From DTU018 sp029550685 (GTDB taxonomy: Bacteria; Bacillota; Syntrophomonadia; Syntrophomonadales; Syntrophomonadaceae): a stretch of DNA of 31,059 bases. Below, in pieces: positions 23,279 to 31,059 of the stretch; within the stretch, counting starts at the first letter, position 1; every line of letters begins with the position of its first letter. The translations under genes and the position numbers were made by a program. The stretch covers positions 1-31,059 of the forward strand of contig DAONVO010000018.1 of assembly GCA_035412805.1 (NCBI GenBank), written 5' to 3'. The notes beneath the pieces are model-generated. The model saw only the letters and a list, made by a program, of their open reading frames with translations, was not told where the DNA came from and did no database searches.

Positions 23279-23285
23279 GTGATGG

Positions 23286-24587
23286 CTAATTAACCGGGAT
23301 GATTTCCGGCAAGGATTGATAATATTCATAGACCAACTCAATAGGATGAACTACCCTGCAATCCCACTTGTGCCGTTTTACTCCATACTGCAACTGCATC
23401 ATACAGCTGGGACAGCAGGTAGCCAAATATTCAGCACCGGTTGCCATGGCATTATCCATTTTATGGTCCAGTATTTTCATGGACAGATCGTAGTGGGTAA
23501 TACTATAAGTACCCGAACCGCCACAGCAGCGATTAGCCTCGGCCATTTCTACCAGCTGTACTCCCGGTATCCGTTGCAGGAGTTGCCGGGGTTGGCTTTT
23601 AATCCCCTGGGCATTAGCCAAATGACAGGGATCGTGATAGGTAACCCGGCGCTTTTCTGCATTAGGATTGTCGGGTAGTTTGATATCCAGTATATCCACC
23701 AGAAATACGGTTAGGTCGATAACCTTGTCAGCAAAAGCCAAGGCCTGATCTTCAATTTTGAGACCGCCCAGAACAAACTTGATATTTTTACGGGATAGGG
23801 CAGATGAACAGGAACCACAGTCAGTAATTATATAGTCAAAATCATAATCATTAAAAATCTTGACATTATGTGCCAGCAGTTTCCGGGCGGTATCCATTTT
23901 ACCGTTAGCTAAATGAGGCATACCGCAGCAGCGAGTATCACGAGGCACAATCACTTCACAGCCGTTGCGGGTCAGGACCTCTACTACTGCCTTGGCTACC
24001 TGAGGCTGAAAAAGATCAGTCCCACAGCCCAGGAAGTAGCCTACCCGAAAACGTTTTTCCCCCCGGGGCGCATTTACTTCCTTAACTAAACTGCGTCCTG
24101 GTCTTAATGGTACTGACGAAAGTATACCTTCCGCTTTGGGCAGATCTCCAGGAAGTATCTTCATCAGGCCCAGATTCCGGGCTAATGATTGCAGTCCTGA
24201 CTTTTGGGCTCCCCACAGAAACTTGCTGGAGGTTCTTAGCAGGCTGGGTTTGGTCCAAAGAGCATCAAAGATCAATTCCTTAGCTACAGTAGGATGATGG
24301 TCGTATACATAAGAACGTGCCGCCGCGTTAAGTTCATGTATATCAATACCGGAAGGACAGTTGACACTACAAGTCTCACATAACAGGCAGTTAGCCAAGT
24401 GATCATAGACATCCTGGTCCGGGTCGACTTTACCGTCGCGCAGCATCTGGACCATAAAAACGTGTCCTCTGGGAGCAGCTGTTTCATTGCGTATCTCTGC
24501 AAAGACTGGGCATACGCTGCGACATTTTCCGCAGCGGACACATTTCATAATCTGCTCTTGCACGGGAGGCAGCTTCTTAAAGTCCAT
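23286..24587 (-). CDS. glcF: GlcF-like iron-sulfur subunit of glycolate/lactate dehydrogenase
   Basis: A 433-aa electron-transfer subunit. Two [4Fe-4S] ferredoxin motifs lie at Cys16/19/22/26 and Cys67/70/73/77. Two CCG domains follow (RCCGMPHLANG, then DPCHLANAQG and NRCCGGSGTYSI), as in GlcF, LutA and heterodisulfide reductase subunits. It should pass electrons from the flavin subunit GlcD to the membrane or to an electron-transfer protein. The ATG at 24587 has AGGAGA seven bases upstream, and glcD ends 21 nt before it. The substrate, glycolate or D-lactate, is not fixed by sequence; the lactate racemase homologue next door favours lactate or another 2-hydroxyacid. Confidence 0.9.
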   Translation of the reverse strand: MDFKKLPPVQEQIMKCVRCGKCRSVCPVFAEIRNETAAPRGHVFMVQMLRDGKVDPDQDVYDHLANCLLCETCSVNCPSGIDIHELNAAARSYVYDHHPTVAKELIFDALWTKPSLLRTSSKFLWGAQKSGLQSLARNLGLMKILPGDLPKAEGILSSVPLRPGRSLVKEVNAPRGEKRFRVGYFLGCGTDLFQPQVAKAVVEVLTRNGCEVIVPRDTRCCGMPHLANGKMDTARKLLAHNVKIFNDYDFDYIITDCGSCSSALSRKNIKFVLGGLKIEDQALAFADKVIDLTVFLVDILDIKLPDNPNAEKRRVTYHDPCHLANAQGIKSQPRQLLQRIPGVQLVEMAEANRCCGGSGTYSITHYDLSMKILDHKMDNAMATGAEYLATCCPSCMMQLQYGVKRHKWDCRVVHPIELVYEYYQSLPEIIPVN

Positions 24588-24608
24588 GATATAATCTCCT
24601 TTCCCCGA

Positions 24609-26009
24609 CTAGAACAGCTTATCAGGGTTCATAATACCCCGGGGATCAAATACTTGTTTAATACCCTTCATATATTTGACTGCCAAGCCGTGTTCTTTTT
24701 CAGCATAGGGGCGGCGAACCACACCTACACCATGTTCACCGGTCGTTGAACCTTCCATTTCAATGGCTAGTAGATGGATGTCATCCACCAGCTGCTTCAC
24801 TCTTTCAACTTCCTCTGGATTTTCCGGGTTAATGACTGGAGCGGTATGCACATTGCCATCACCGATGTGACCATAATTAACTACCTGTACTCCATGTTTT
24901 TCACCCAGAGCCCGAATAGCTCTTAGAGCATCGGCTACCTTTGACAGGGGAACACTAATATCTTCACCGGCAAAGACCCGGCTTCCATCCGGTCGCACCC
25001 TAGCTGCTGCAGCGGCAGTCACGCTGCGTCCTTCCCAGAGTTGGGCCATGCGTTTAGGATCGGTAGCCCATTCAACCTGGCGAGCTCGACGACCTGCTAC
25101 TTCTTTAATAATATTACCTTCATACTCGACTCCCGGAGGATTACCATCTACTTCAAACAGCAAGATAGCCTCGGCATCGGGCAGGTTGATTTCCGGTTTA
25201 AACTGATTTACAGCTTGAATAGCGGAACTATCTAAAATCTCAATTCCCGAAGGAAGAACCCCTTCGCGATAGACCTCCAGTACCGTTGCGGGTGCATCGT
25301 CCAGATTGTCAAACACAGCCATGGCTATACCACGGGCTTTGGGTTTAGGCCAGCAGCGCAGGCGAATGCGGGTTATAATACCCAATACTCCTTCTGAACC
25401 TACCATAAGTTTGGTCAGGTTTAACCCTGATACATTTTTTATGGCTTTGGATTTCATCCCACCGGTTATAATAACATCACCATTGGGGAGAACTACTTCC
25501 AAACCCAAAACATACTGTTCGGTACATCCATATTTTACTGCTCTTAGGCCACTGGCATTATTGGCTACCATACCGCCTATGGTACACATTTGACTGCTTC
25601 CAGGATCGGGTGGGAAAAATAAGTTGTATTCAGCAAGTTTTTCATTCAGCTTGGCGTGAATAATCCCCGGACGAACTATTACCTGCATATTGGCCGCATC
25701 GATTTCCACGATATCATCCCAGGAGGATAAATCCAGCACTATGCCCCCAGATACAGCAATACAGCCACCGGTTTCTCCGGTGCCAGCACCACGGGGGATA
25801 ATGTTGATTTGGTTGTCATAGGCATAGCGCATTACTTTTTGCACATCTTCAGTTGATTTGGGCAAAACTACCGCCATGGGGTTCTTGGGTTCCAGCTTGG
25901 TAAAAAAAGAACTATCATAGGAGTAATACATTAAATCCAGGTCCTTTATCAGAACCTTGTCTTTGCCCAACATATCAACTAAATCTTTTTTTATCTGAGC
26001 CTCGTCCAT
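24609..26009 (-). CDS. glcD: GlcD-like FAD-binding 2-hydroxyacid dehydrogenase
   Basis: A flavoprotein of 466 aa of the GlcD/D-lactate dehydrogenase (FAD_binding_4 plus FAD-oxidase C) family. The FAD loop is PRGAGTGETGG near residue 73, and PPDPGSSQMCTIGGMVANNASG binds the cofactor around residues 133-154. HIGDGNVH and GEHGVG near the C-terminus carry the metal and active-site histidines. The ATG at 26009 has GGAGGG at 26016-26021; a frame opening at 26030 adds seven residues overlapping that site. It is the first gene of the glcD-glcF operon, divergent from larA. Confidence 0.92.
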   Translation of the reverse strand: MDEAQIKKDLVDMLGKDKVLIKDLDLMYYSYDSSFFTKLEPKNPMAVVLPKSTEDVQKVMRYAYDNQINIIPRGAGTGETGGCIAVSGGIVLDLSSWDDIVEIDAANMQVIVRPGIIHAKLNEKLAEYNLFFPPDPGSSQMCTIGGMVANNASGLRAVKYGCTEQYVLGLEVVLPNGDVIITGGMKSKAIKNVSGLNLTKLMVGSEGVLGIITRIRLRCWPKPKARGIAMAVFDNLDDAPATVLEVYREGVLPSGIEILDSSAIQAVNQFKPEINLPDAEAILLFEVDGNPPGVEYEGNIIKEVAGRRARQVEWATDPKRMAQLWEGRSVTAAAAARVRPDGSRVFAGEDISVPLSKVADALRAIRALGEKHGVQVVNYGHIGDGNVHTAPVINPENPEEVERVKQLVDDIHLLAIEMEGSTTGEHGVGVVRRPYAEKEHGLAVKYMKGIKQVFDPRGIMNPDKLF

Positions 26010-26062
26010 AGCTCGCCCTCCTCGAGACACTTAACTTACCTTGTACCGGTAAATTCTCTGCT

Positions 26063-26071
26063 ATTATATCA
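26063..26071 (-). promoter_or_regulatory. Extended -10 promoter for glcD-glcF
   Basis: On the minus strand, TGATATAAT is an extended -10; no good -35 is present. An 8-bp palindrome TACCGGTA (26044-26051) lies just downstream at the predicted transcript start, and could be an operator. Confidence 0.55.
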
Positions 26072-26089
26072 CATAGCCCCAAGCCGGGA

Positions 26090-26118
26090 TTATAAAATTC
26101 TTTCGTATACGGTATAAT
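26090..26118 (+). promoter_or_regulatory. Promoter of larA-murB
   Basis: TATAAT (26113-26118) has a weak TTATAA (26090-26095) 17 bp upstream. It lies back to back with the glcD promoter, within a 162-bp shared region. Confidence 0.55.
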
Positions 26119-26171
26119 TTAGACAATTCTGGTTAGGGGATTAATTAATATATTGGAGTGGGATGATAGAG

Positions 26172-27443
26172 ATGATGATCGAATTGGCTTATGGTCAAAA
26201 CAGCATTCCCGTAGATTTGCCACAGCATCATCTGCAGGAAATAGTATGGCCCCGAGAATTTCCAGGACTATCTGCTGATACTAATCTGGTTCAACAAGCT
26301 TTGCGCTTTCCCAAAAACAGCCCGACTTTGAGTGAACTGGTACGTCTAAAGTCAGCCCGGAGTGCGGTCATAGTAGTTAACGATATTACCCGGCCTACTC
26401 CTTACCAGGAAATTCTTCCTCCCTTATTGGATGAACTGACAGGGACAGGAATTGATAAAGAAAATATTATTTTATTAATCGCCACCGGTATTCATCGCCC
26501 GCAAACCGAAGAAGAAAACCAACTGGTTTTTGGACCTGATATATGCAGTCAATATCGCATAGTCAACCACGACTGTGACCGGGATCTGGCTTTAGCAGGA
26601 GTGCTGCCTAATGGTATGGACTTATACATAAATAAATATGCTGTAGAGGCAGATCTGCTCATCACTACCGGCCTGGTCGGACTGCACTATTTTGCCGGTT
26701 ACTCAGGCGGGCGAAAATCTATACTGCCCGGTATAGCATCACGTTCTTTGATCGAAGCCAATCATAAAATGATGAACGATCCCCGGGCCTGCCTAGGTAA
26801 TTACCAGAACAATCCGGTAAGTGATCTGATGTTAAAGGCTGCCGAAATAGCAGGGGTAGACTTCATTGTAAATGTGGTAACCGGATCTCACCATAATATT
26901 GTCTATGCTAGTGCCGGTCATGTCTATGATGCCTGGATGGATGCAGTCTTGTTTGCTGAGCAACTGAGTGTGGTACCTATCGCTGACCGGGCAGACATTG
27001 TTCTAGCCAGCTGCGGGGGATATCCCAAGGACATAAATATGTACCAAGCTCAAAAAGCCCTGGATTCAGCTAGTTTAGCTGTGAAGCAAGGCGGGGCAAT
27101 AATACTGGTGGCAGAATGTTCAGAGGGATTGGGGGAAAGGACCTTTACCCAGTGGCTGAATGATGCAACCTGTATCGAAGACATAGAAAAGCGATTTATC
27201 AATCACTTTGAACTGGGGGGCCACAAAGCTTTTGCAATCTGCCGAACCTTACGCCACGCTGATATTTACCTGTATAGCGGCATGCCGGATAACACGGTCC
27301 GGCGCATGTATATGCAACCGGTACATGACCTGCAAAAACTGCTACAGGATTTGCTTTGCAAATACGGCCCCCAGTCGTCTATATTAGTCATGCCGGAAGC
27401 ACCCAAAATAGCGGTTAAAATTACCAGCAAGAATAAAAGCTAA
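26172..27443 (+). CDS. larA: LarA-family nickel-pincer lactate racemase homologue
   Basis: LarA interconverts D- and L-lactate with a covalently bound nickel-pincer nucleotide. The key residues are all here: His108 (ATGIHRP), His172 and the cofactor-binding Lys182 (LHYFAGYSGGRK, spaced exactly as His174-Lys184 in Lactobacillus plantarum) and His198 (EANHKMM). The protein is 423 aa. ATGs at 26163, 26172 and 26175 compete; the first abuts the GGAGTGGG site, so 26172 is chosen. Some LarA relatives act on other 2-hydroxyacids such as malate. The cofactor genes larB, larC and larE are not in the window. The divergent glcD-glcF suggests a shared 2-hydroxyacid pathway. Confidence 0.88.
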   Translation: MMIELAYGQNSIPVDLPQHHLQEIVWPREFPGLSADTNLVQQALRFPKNSPTLSELVRLKSARSAVIVVNDITRPTPYQEILPPLLDELTGTGIDKENIILLIATGIHRPQTEEENQLVFGPDICSQYRIVNHDCDRDLALAGVLPNGMDLYINKYAVEADLLITTGLVGLHYFAGYSGGRKSILPGIASRSLIEANHKMMNDPRACLGNYQNNPVSDLMLKAAEIAGVDFIVNVVTGSHHNIVYASAGHVYDAWMDAVLFAEQLSVVPIADRADIVLASCGGYPKDINMYQAQKALDSASLAVKQGGAIILVAECSEGLGERTFTQWLNDATCIEDIEKRFINHFELGGHKAFAICRTLRHADIYLYSGMPDNTVRRMYMQPVHDLQKLLQDLLCKYGPQSSILVMPEAPKIAVKITSKNKS

Positions 27444-27492
27444 TGCCTTTCAATAAAATAGCAGCATATACTTAGGGGAGCACTGAACAGTC

Positions 27493-28392
27493 ATGTACAA
27501 CCGGATTTTAGAGATTATACCCGAAGAAAGACTGCGCTGGCAGGAACCACTGAGTGCCCATACCACATTTAAAGTTGGTGGTCCGGCAGACTTGATGGTT
27601 TTCCCCCAGTCAGTCGAAGAAATACAGCAACTGGTTAGGACCTGCCGAAAGGATAGTATTCCCTACATGGTGATCGGCCTGGGTAGTAATCTGCTGGTTA
27701 GGGATAAAGGTTTTCGGGGTGTGATTATTAAAATAGGGCATGCCTTAAAAGGTTTGTATATCTCGGAAGATGAGATAATGGCTGAAGCTGGTATCCGTCT
27801 GTCCGAATTAAGTAAAAAAGCGGCGGCCCATTGTTTAAGCGGTCTGGAGTTTGCCGAAGGAATTCCCGGAAGTGTCGGGGGAGCAGTGGTCATGAATGCC
27901 GGAGCGTATGATGGGGAAATGAGCCAGGTATTAACTGCTGTTTCCGCTATAGACCGTTCCGGTGATTTACATACTTTTACCCCCGAAGAAATGGCTTTTG
28001 GATATCGCTCCAGCATTTTTCAGAAGGGCGATTGGATAGTTGTATCGGCGCTGATGAAGCTTTCACCGGGCAAACGGGAAGATATAGAGGCCAAAATGCG
28101 GGAATATGCCCGTCTCCGTCGGGAAAAACAGCCTTTGGATATGCCCAGTGCAGGCAGTATTTTCAAAAGGCCCCCTGGGGTCTATGTGGGCCCTCTATTG
28201 GAAAAGATGGGATTAAAGGGTTTTAAGATCGGTGATGCTCAGGTTTCCACCAAACACGCCGGTTTCATTGTAAACTGCGGGCAGGCTACTGCTCAGAACA
28301 TAATCGATTTAATCCAACATATTCAACATCGGGCTTTGGAGGAATACAATATCGTTTTAGAACCGGAAGTGCGTATTATTGGTGAAGAATAA
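27493..28392 (+). CDS. murB: UDP-N-acetylenolpyruvoylglucosamine reductase MurB
   Basis: A FAD enzyme that reduces enolpyruvyl-UDP-GlcNAc to UDP-MurNAc for peptidoglycan. The FAD site includes IGLGSNLLVRD (61-71) and EGIPGSVGGAVVMNAGAY (122-139). The catalytic residues are Ser222 in SAGSIFKRP, Arg172 in GYRSS, and Glu292 in EPEVRIIG. At 299 aa and without the Tyr loop it is a type II enzyme. GGGGAG at 27475-27480 is 12 nt from the ATG, a little far. It follows larA by 49 nt and is likely co-transcribed. No classical terminator is seen downstream. Confidence 0.96.
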   Translation: MYNRILEIIPEERLRWQEPLSAHTTFKVGGPADLMVFPQSVEEIQQLVRTCRKDSIPYMVIGLGSNLLVRDKGFRGVIIKIGHALKGLYISEDEIMAEAGIRLSELSKKAAAHCLSGLEFAEGIPGSVGGAVVMNAGAYDGEMSQVLTAVSAIDRSGDLHTFTPEEMAFGYRSSIFQKGDWIVVSALMKLSPGKREDIEAKMREYARLRREKQPLDMPSAGSIFKRPPGVYVGPLLEKMGLKGFKIGDAQVSTKHAGFIVNCGQATAQNIIDLIQHIQHRALEEYNIVLEPEVRIIGEE

Positions 28393-28448
28393 ACTAATAT
28401 TGCTATGAAAATAGCCCTCATGGAGCCAAAAGGCTGCTATATTGTCAT

Positions 28449-28656
28449 CAGTGGTATTAGCCGGCTCGCTCCAGGACTCCTCGCCTGCAACACATCGGCT
28501 TACTTCGGTGCGAAGCGGACTGCTTAAGAATTCGGCATCCATACACTCAGTCCTCGCTGCTCGAAACACCCTGTTTCTCGCTCCATTTCGCAGCCCTCAG
28601 TTTAGCCGTGGGTTGTAATGGCTCGTCGTACGTCACTCGCCTGGCTAATACCCCTG
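28449..28656. mobile_element. Second MITE-like or structured element, about 208 bp
   Basis: The spacer between murB and the radical SAM gene (360 bp) has no credible gene. Its middle is bounded by inverted ends: CAGTGGTATTAGCC (28449-28462) and GGCTAATACCCCTG (28643-28656), 13 of 14 matching with a perfect 10-bp core. A CAT triplet flanks both ends. The interior holds hairpins CTTCG-GTG-CGAAG (28503-28515) and GAAACA-CCC-TGTTTC (28563-28577) and repeated CTCGCTCC words. It may be a non-autonomous transposon or a structured RNA. The rest of the spacer (28657-28752) shows nothing beyond the ribosome site of the next gene. Confidence 0.5.
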
Positions 28657-28752
28657 CATCCTGGAATAGCTTAGGGCGATGACAGTCTAATGAGTTCGCT
28701 TTATATCTTGGCTACTCTTTAGTGATAATTACATTAACAGGGATGAAGTCAT

Positions 28753-30483
28753 ATGCAAGTAACTCTGGCAGCTTTGAATGCCAGCTATACCCATACCTCC
28801 CTGGCATGTGCTTACTTGAAAAGCTTTTGCCAGGATTCACGCTGGTGCATTGATATTATTGAATTCACCATCAATGACCACTACAGGTCAATTCTTTCCC
28901 GGCTTTTTGCCGCCCAGTCTGATATATACGGATTCAGCTGCTATATATGGAATGTTGAGATGGTCAAGAAGCTGTGTAACGATCTTAAACTGGCCCGGCC
29001 GGAGTGTTTCATCGTACTGGGTGGGCCGGAAGTTTCCTATGATGCTGAACAGCTGCTGCAGGAAAACCCGCTGGTTGATGCAGTTGTATGTGGAGAAGGT
29101 GAACTGGTCCTACGGGAACTGTTACAGGCAAAATATGCTGGACAAGCTTTGGATATAATTCCCGGTCTGGCAGTGCGTCAGGGTAAGGTAATCAAGGTTA
29201 CTCCCGCCCGGCCGCCTATACAGGATCTGGACCAGATTCCGTCACCAATACCGTTTATGGATATCCACAGAGGACTGGTCTATTTTGAGACCTCCCGGGG
29301 CTGCCCCTTTAGATGCTCTTATTGTTTGTCTGCCTGTGAATCTGGAGTAAGGTACTTTTCCCTGGAACGGGTCAAAAGTGATTTGCTGGTGCTCATGCAA
29401 GACCAAGTCAAAGTAGTCAAATTTGTCGATCGCTCTTTTAATTGCCATGAAAAAAGGGCTCGTCAAATAATGGATTTCATTCTGGATCATAACATATCCA
29501 CTCGTTTTCATATGGAAATTAATGCAGAGCTGCTATCCGATGAGATGCTGGATTACTTGGCCGGACTACCAGCGGGTGTTTTTGATTTTGAAATAGGTAT
29601 TCAGTCCACTTATCCGCCCACCCTTAAAGCTATTAACCGCTATGCCAACTGGGAGCATTTGCGGGATCGTCTCCAGCGCCTGCAGGCAATGGGCAATATA
29701 CACCTGCATGTTGATTTAATTGCCGGTCTGCCCCATGAAACATATGAACAATTCGGAAAGTCCTTTAATCAGGTCTTTAACCTGCAAGCTGATGTTATTC
29801 AGTTAGGATTCTTAAAAATGCTTAAAGGCTCACCTCTGCGCGATCAAGCTGAGGATTACCAATATATTTACCAGGATCAGGCTCCCTATGAAGTACTGGG
29901 CAATCATGTGATTTCTTTTGCGGAATTGGACCGGCTCCACTTTATAGAAGACATGCTGGAACGCTTTTACAATTCTCATCATTTCCCACGTACCATAGGC
30001 TATCTAACCCGCCGGGTATATGGTGGCCAGGCTTTTAAATTATTCGAGGAGTTAGCCATAGCATGGGAACAAGGCCAGTATCATCTGCTCCAGCATAGCA
30101 GGGAAAGGGAATATGTGTTTTTACTTCAGTTTGTTAAGCAGCACTGGCCAGGGGAGTATAATCTGCTGCAGGAACTCCTTAAATTAGATTATTTGAGCTC
30201 ATTCCCCACTGGTCACCTGCCGGAGGAATTTGAACGCTTCAACCCTGACCATAACAGTGATTATTTATACAATCGTTTAAAGGACGAGTATTTTATAGCT
30301 GTTCATTTTCCGCAACTGATACAGCTGTCGCACCGGGAAAGACGCCGGAGAATGCATCTGGAATGGCTCAAGGTGGATATCGAAACTAATACCTATATTC
30401 CTGAGGCCTGTCCCACCTTTTTGGTCTATAATGCCCTGCGCAATAAACTGGAATTGATTTTACAAACCGAACCAGATTCATAA
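28753..30483 (+). CDS. B12-binding-domain radical SAM protein (DUF4080 type)
   Basis: A 576-aa protein. The N-terminal cobalamin-binding-like Rossmann domain spans about residues 1-140 (VLGGPEVSYDAEQLL, VVCGEGE) without the DxHxxG motif. The radical SAM core carries CPFRCSYC with Cys184/188/191. The C-terminal 200 residues match the pattern of DUF4080. Members of this group are methyltransferases or of unknown function; the substrate is unknown. The ATG at 28753 has AGGGATGA upstream. It seems to stand alone after a repeat-bearing spacer. Confidence 0.85.
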   Translation: MQVTLAALNASYTHTSLACAYLKSFCQDSRWCIDIIEFTINDHYRSILSRLFAAQSDIYGFSCYIWNVEMVKKLCNDLKLARPECFIVLGGPEVSYDAEQLLQENPLVDAVVCGEGELVLRELLQAKYAGQALDIIPGLAVRQGKVIKVTPARPPIQDLDQIPSPIPFMDIHRGLVYFETSRGCPFRCSYCLSACESGVRYFSLERVKSDLLVLMQDQVKVVKFVDRSFNCHEKRARQIMDFILDHNISTRFHMEINAELLSDEMLDYLAGLPAGVFDFEIGIQSTYPPTLKAINRYANWEHLRDRLQRLQAMGNIHLHVDLIAGLPHETYEQFGKSFNQVFNLQADVIQLGFLKMLKGSPLRDQAEDYQYIYQDQAPYEVLGNHVISFAELDRLHFIEDMLERFYNSHHFPRTIGYLTRRVYGGQAFKLFEELAIAWEQGQYHLLQHSREREYVFLLQFVKQHWPGEYNLLQELLKLDYLSSFPTGHLPEEFERFNPDHNSDYLYNRLKDEYFIAVHFPQLIQLSHRERRRRMHLEWLKVDIETNTYIPEACPTFLVYNALRNKLELILQTEPDS

Positions 30484-30565
30484 CCCTTCTTTTGGTTATC
30501 GCATAAATCTCGCCTGGCTGGTTAACCTATGCACAAGCAAAAAGCAAAATAAAAGGAGTGGTTAA

Positions 30566-30898
30566 ATGGCCAGAGCAGATTTACCCGGTGGCGTTACAGT
30601 AGACCCTATGCCTCCTGGGGTGGGTGAGAAAGTAGTGGTAACCTACTCGGGAAAACTTACCCACGAAGAGGGAAGTGCTCCTATTAATCTAATGATTGGT
30701 TATGGACCCAAGGATCAAATGTTTAGCCAACGGGAGATACCCATGCATCGTGAAGGTAATCATTACTCAGCGACCTTTGTAGTTGATATTTCTGATACGC
30801 TAAATCTGGCTTTTAAAGATGCCCATGGACATATTGATGATAATAACCAGCAATACTGGAGTATGGTTACCAACTCCAACAACCTTTCCTATGCCTAA
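30566..30898 (+). CDS. Lone carbohydrate-binding module, CBM25/CBM53-like
   Basis: A 110-aa beta-rich protein made of one domain. VVVTYSGKL, LMIGYGPKDQ and LNLAFKDAHGHIDDNNQQYW resemble the starch-binding CBM25/CBM53 pattern (FAFxDxxGxWDNNNGxNY). There is no signal peptide and no catalytic domain, so it should be cytosolic. AAAAGGAG at 30551-30558 is seven bases before the ATG. A role at intracellular glycogen or another polysaccharide is a guess. Confidence 0.72.
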   Translation: MARADLPGGVTVDPMPPGVGEKVVVTYSGKLTHEEGSAPINLMIGYGPKDQMFSQREIPMHREGNHYSATFVVDISDTLNLAFKDAHGHIDDNNQQYWSMVTNSNNLSYA

Positions 30899-30914
30899 AC
30901 TCATTTTTAATGTA

Positions 30915-30945
30915 ATCGCCAGGAGCTAAGCAGCGGGGCGATCTC
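30915..30945. repeat. Degenerate copy of the hairpin unit
   Basis: ATCGCCAGGAGC...GGGGCGATCTC resembles the units at 22729-22757 and 21007-21036, with several changes. It lies 17 bases past the stop of the CBM gene. Confidence 0.5.
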
Positions 30946-30958
30946 GTCCATCACTTCT

Positions 30959-30988
30959 AAAAAGCCTAAGACGGACTAGGATCCGTCT
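30959..30988 (+). terminator. Interrupted terminator hairpin
   Basis: AGACGGA and TCCGTCT enclose CTAGGA. The left arm extends outwards as AAAAAGCCTA, but its expected partner TAGGCTTTTT is missing because the MITE-like end begins at 30989. Confidence 0.5.
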
Positions 30989-31059
30989 CAGATTGTCGAA
31001 GAAGTCCATTTAAAGAGATCGCCACGTCGCTACGCTCCTCGCAACATTAGCCGTGAACG
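30989..31059. mobile_element. Second copy of the MITE-like element, cut by the window end
   Basis: The reverse complement of this stretch matches 20992-21062 at 69 of 71 positions. It starts with the terminal repeat CAGATTGTCGAAGAAG and continues past the window edge. Confidence 0.7.

Larger units (their letters stand above)
22500..23285. other. Repeat-rich intergenic region without a credible gene
   Basis: This 786-bp spacer separates the divergent start of the ttcA-like gene from the end of glcF. It contains tandem hairpins (22563-22647), copies of the same hairpin units as the 20864 element, a 15-base direct repeat (22664-22678 and 22876-22890), and a motif resembling GTGCCGGAACGGCC at 22843-22857 and 23046-23059, seen inverted near 20964. 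The frame open from 22801 to 23031 starts inside a repeat and is not credible as a gene. 23070-23245 shows nothing recognisable. Confidence 0.7.

Noticed and set aside
28408..28442. Possible murB terminator (AGCC-AAAA-GGCT within ATAGC...GCTAT)
   Set aside because: The stem is interrupted and no T-run follows.
28357..28569. Open frame of 70 codons on the minus strand after murB
   Set aside because: It lies across the inverted-repeat element and the murB end, without a ribosome site or family resemblance.
1..31059. tRNA genes, rRNA, CRISPR arrays, transposase genes
   Set aside because: Looked for on both strands and not seen; the repeats present are dispersed hairpin units, not regularly spaced direct repeats with spacers.

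Overview
The window looks like a chromosomal housekeeping segment of a low-to-middle-GC, anaerobic, endospore-lineage Firmicute, most likely a Syntrophomonas-like clostridium. This rests on strong AGGAGG-type ribosome sites, frequent TTG/GTG starts, a sporulation ATPase (SpoVK), a Gram-positive-type LexA box, GSI-alpha glutamine synthetase, an Isc/Nif-type Fe-S operon and a lactate/2-hydroxyacid module. The exact species is inference. No rRNA, tRNA, CRISPR array, prophage or transposase gene is visible.

Layout. (1) 1-11.6 kb, all plus strand: miaB, a YmcA/YlbF-family gene, mutS, a hydantoinase-like ATPase, a histone-deacetylase-fold hydrolase, mutL, an RsmJ-like methyltransferase, miaA and hfq, ending in two stacked terminators. 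(2) 11.6-16.8 kb: a clear sigma-A promoter drives nadA-iscR-nifS-iscU-mnmA-cysK. This is an Fe-S and sulfur-trafficking operon in which CysK makes cysteine, the desulfurase takes its sulfur, IscU builds clusters (needed by NadA and probably sensed by IscR) and MnmA thiolates tRNA. (3) 16.7-20.8 kb: spoVK, ynbB-like, a DUF456 membrane protein and glnA. (4) 21.1-22.5 kb, minus strand: lexA with its own operator-promoter, and a TtcA-like tRNA thiolase. (5) 23.3-26.0 kb, minus strand: glcF and glcD, divergent from larA (lactate racemase family) and murB at 26.2-28.4 kb. (6) 28.7-30.9 kb: a B12-binding radical SAM protein and a lone starch-binding-like domain.

The order miaB - ymcA - mutS - mutL - miaA - hfq - spoVK - ynbB - glnA - lexA is the Bacillus subtilis backbone order, with lineage-specific insertions. 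These are the hydantoinase/deacetylase pair inside mutSL, the nadA-isc-mnmA-cysK operon between hfq and spoVK, and DUF456 in the place of glnR.

The non-coding DNA is the least ordinary part. Repeat-rich spacers lie at 20.8-21.1, 22.5-23.2, 28.4-28.7 and 30.9-31.06 kb. They include a roughly 200-bp MITE-like element that abuts a terminator hairpin in both of its copies, a second roughly 208-bp element with 14-bp inverted ends, and tandem hairpins. Upstream of spoVK, a sporulation-type promoter lies within the stem and loop of the cysK terminator, and the spoVK ribosome site lies in the terminator's right arm.
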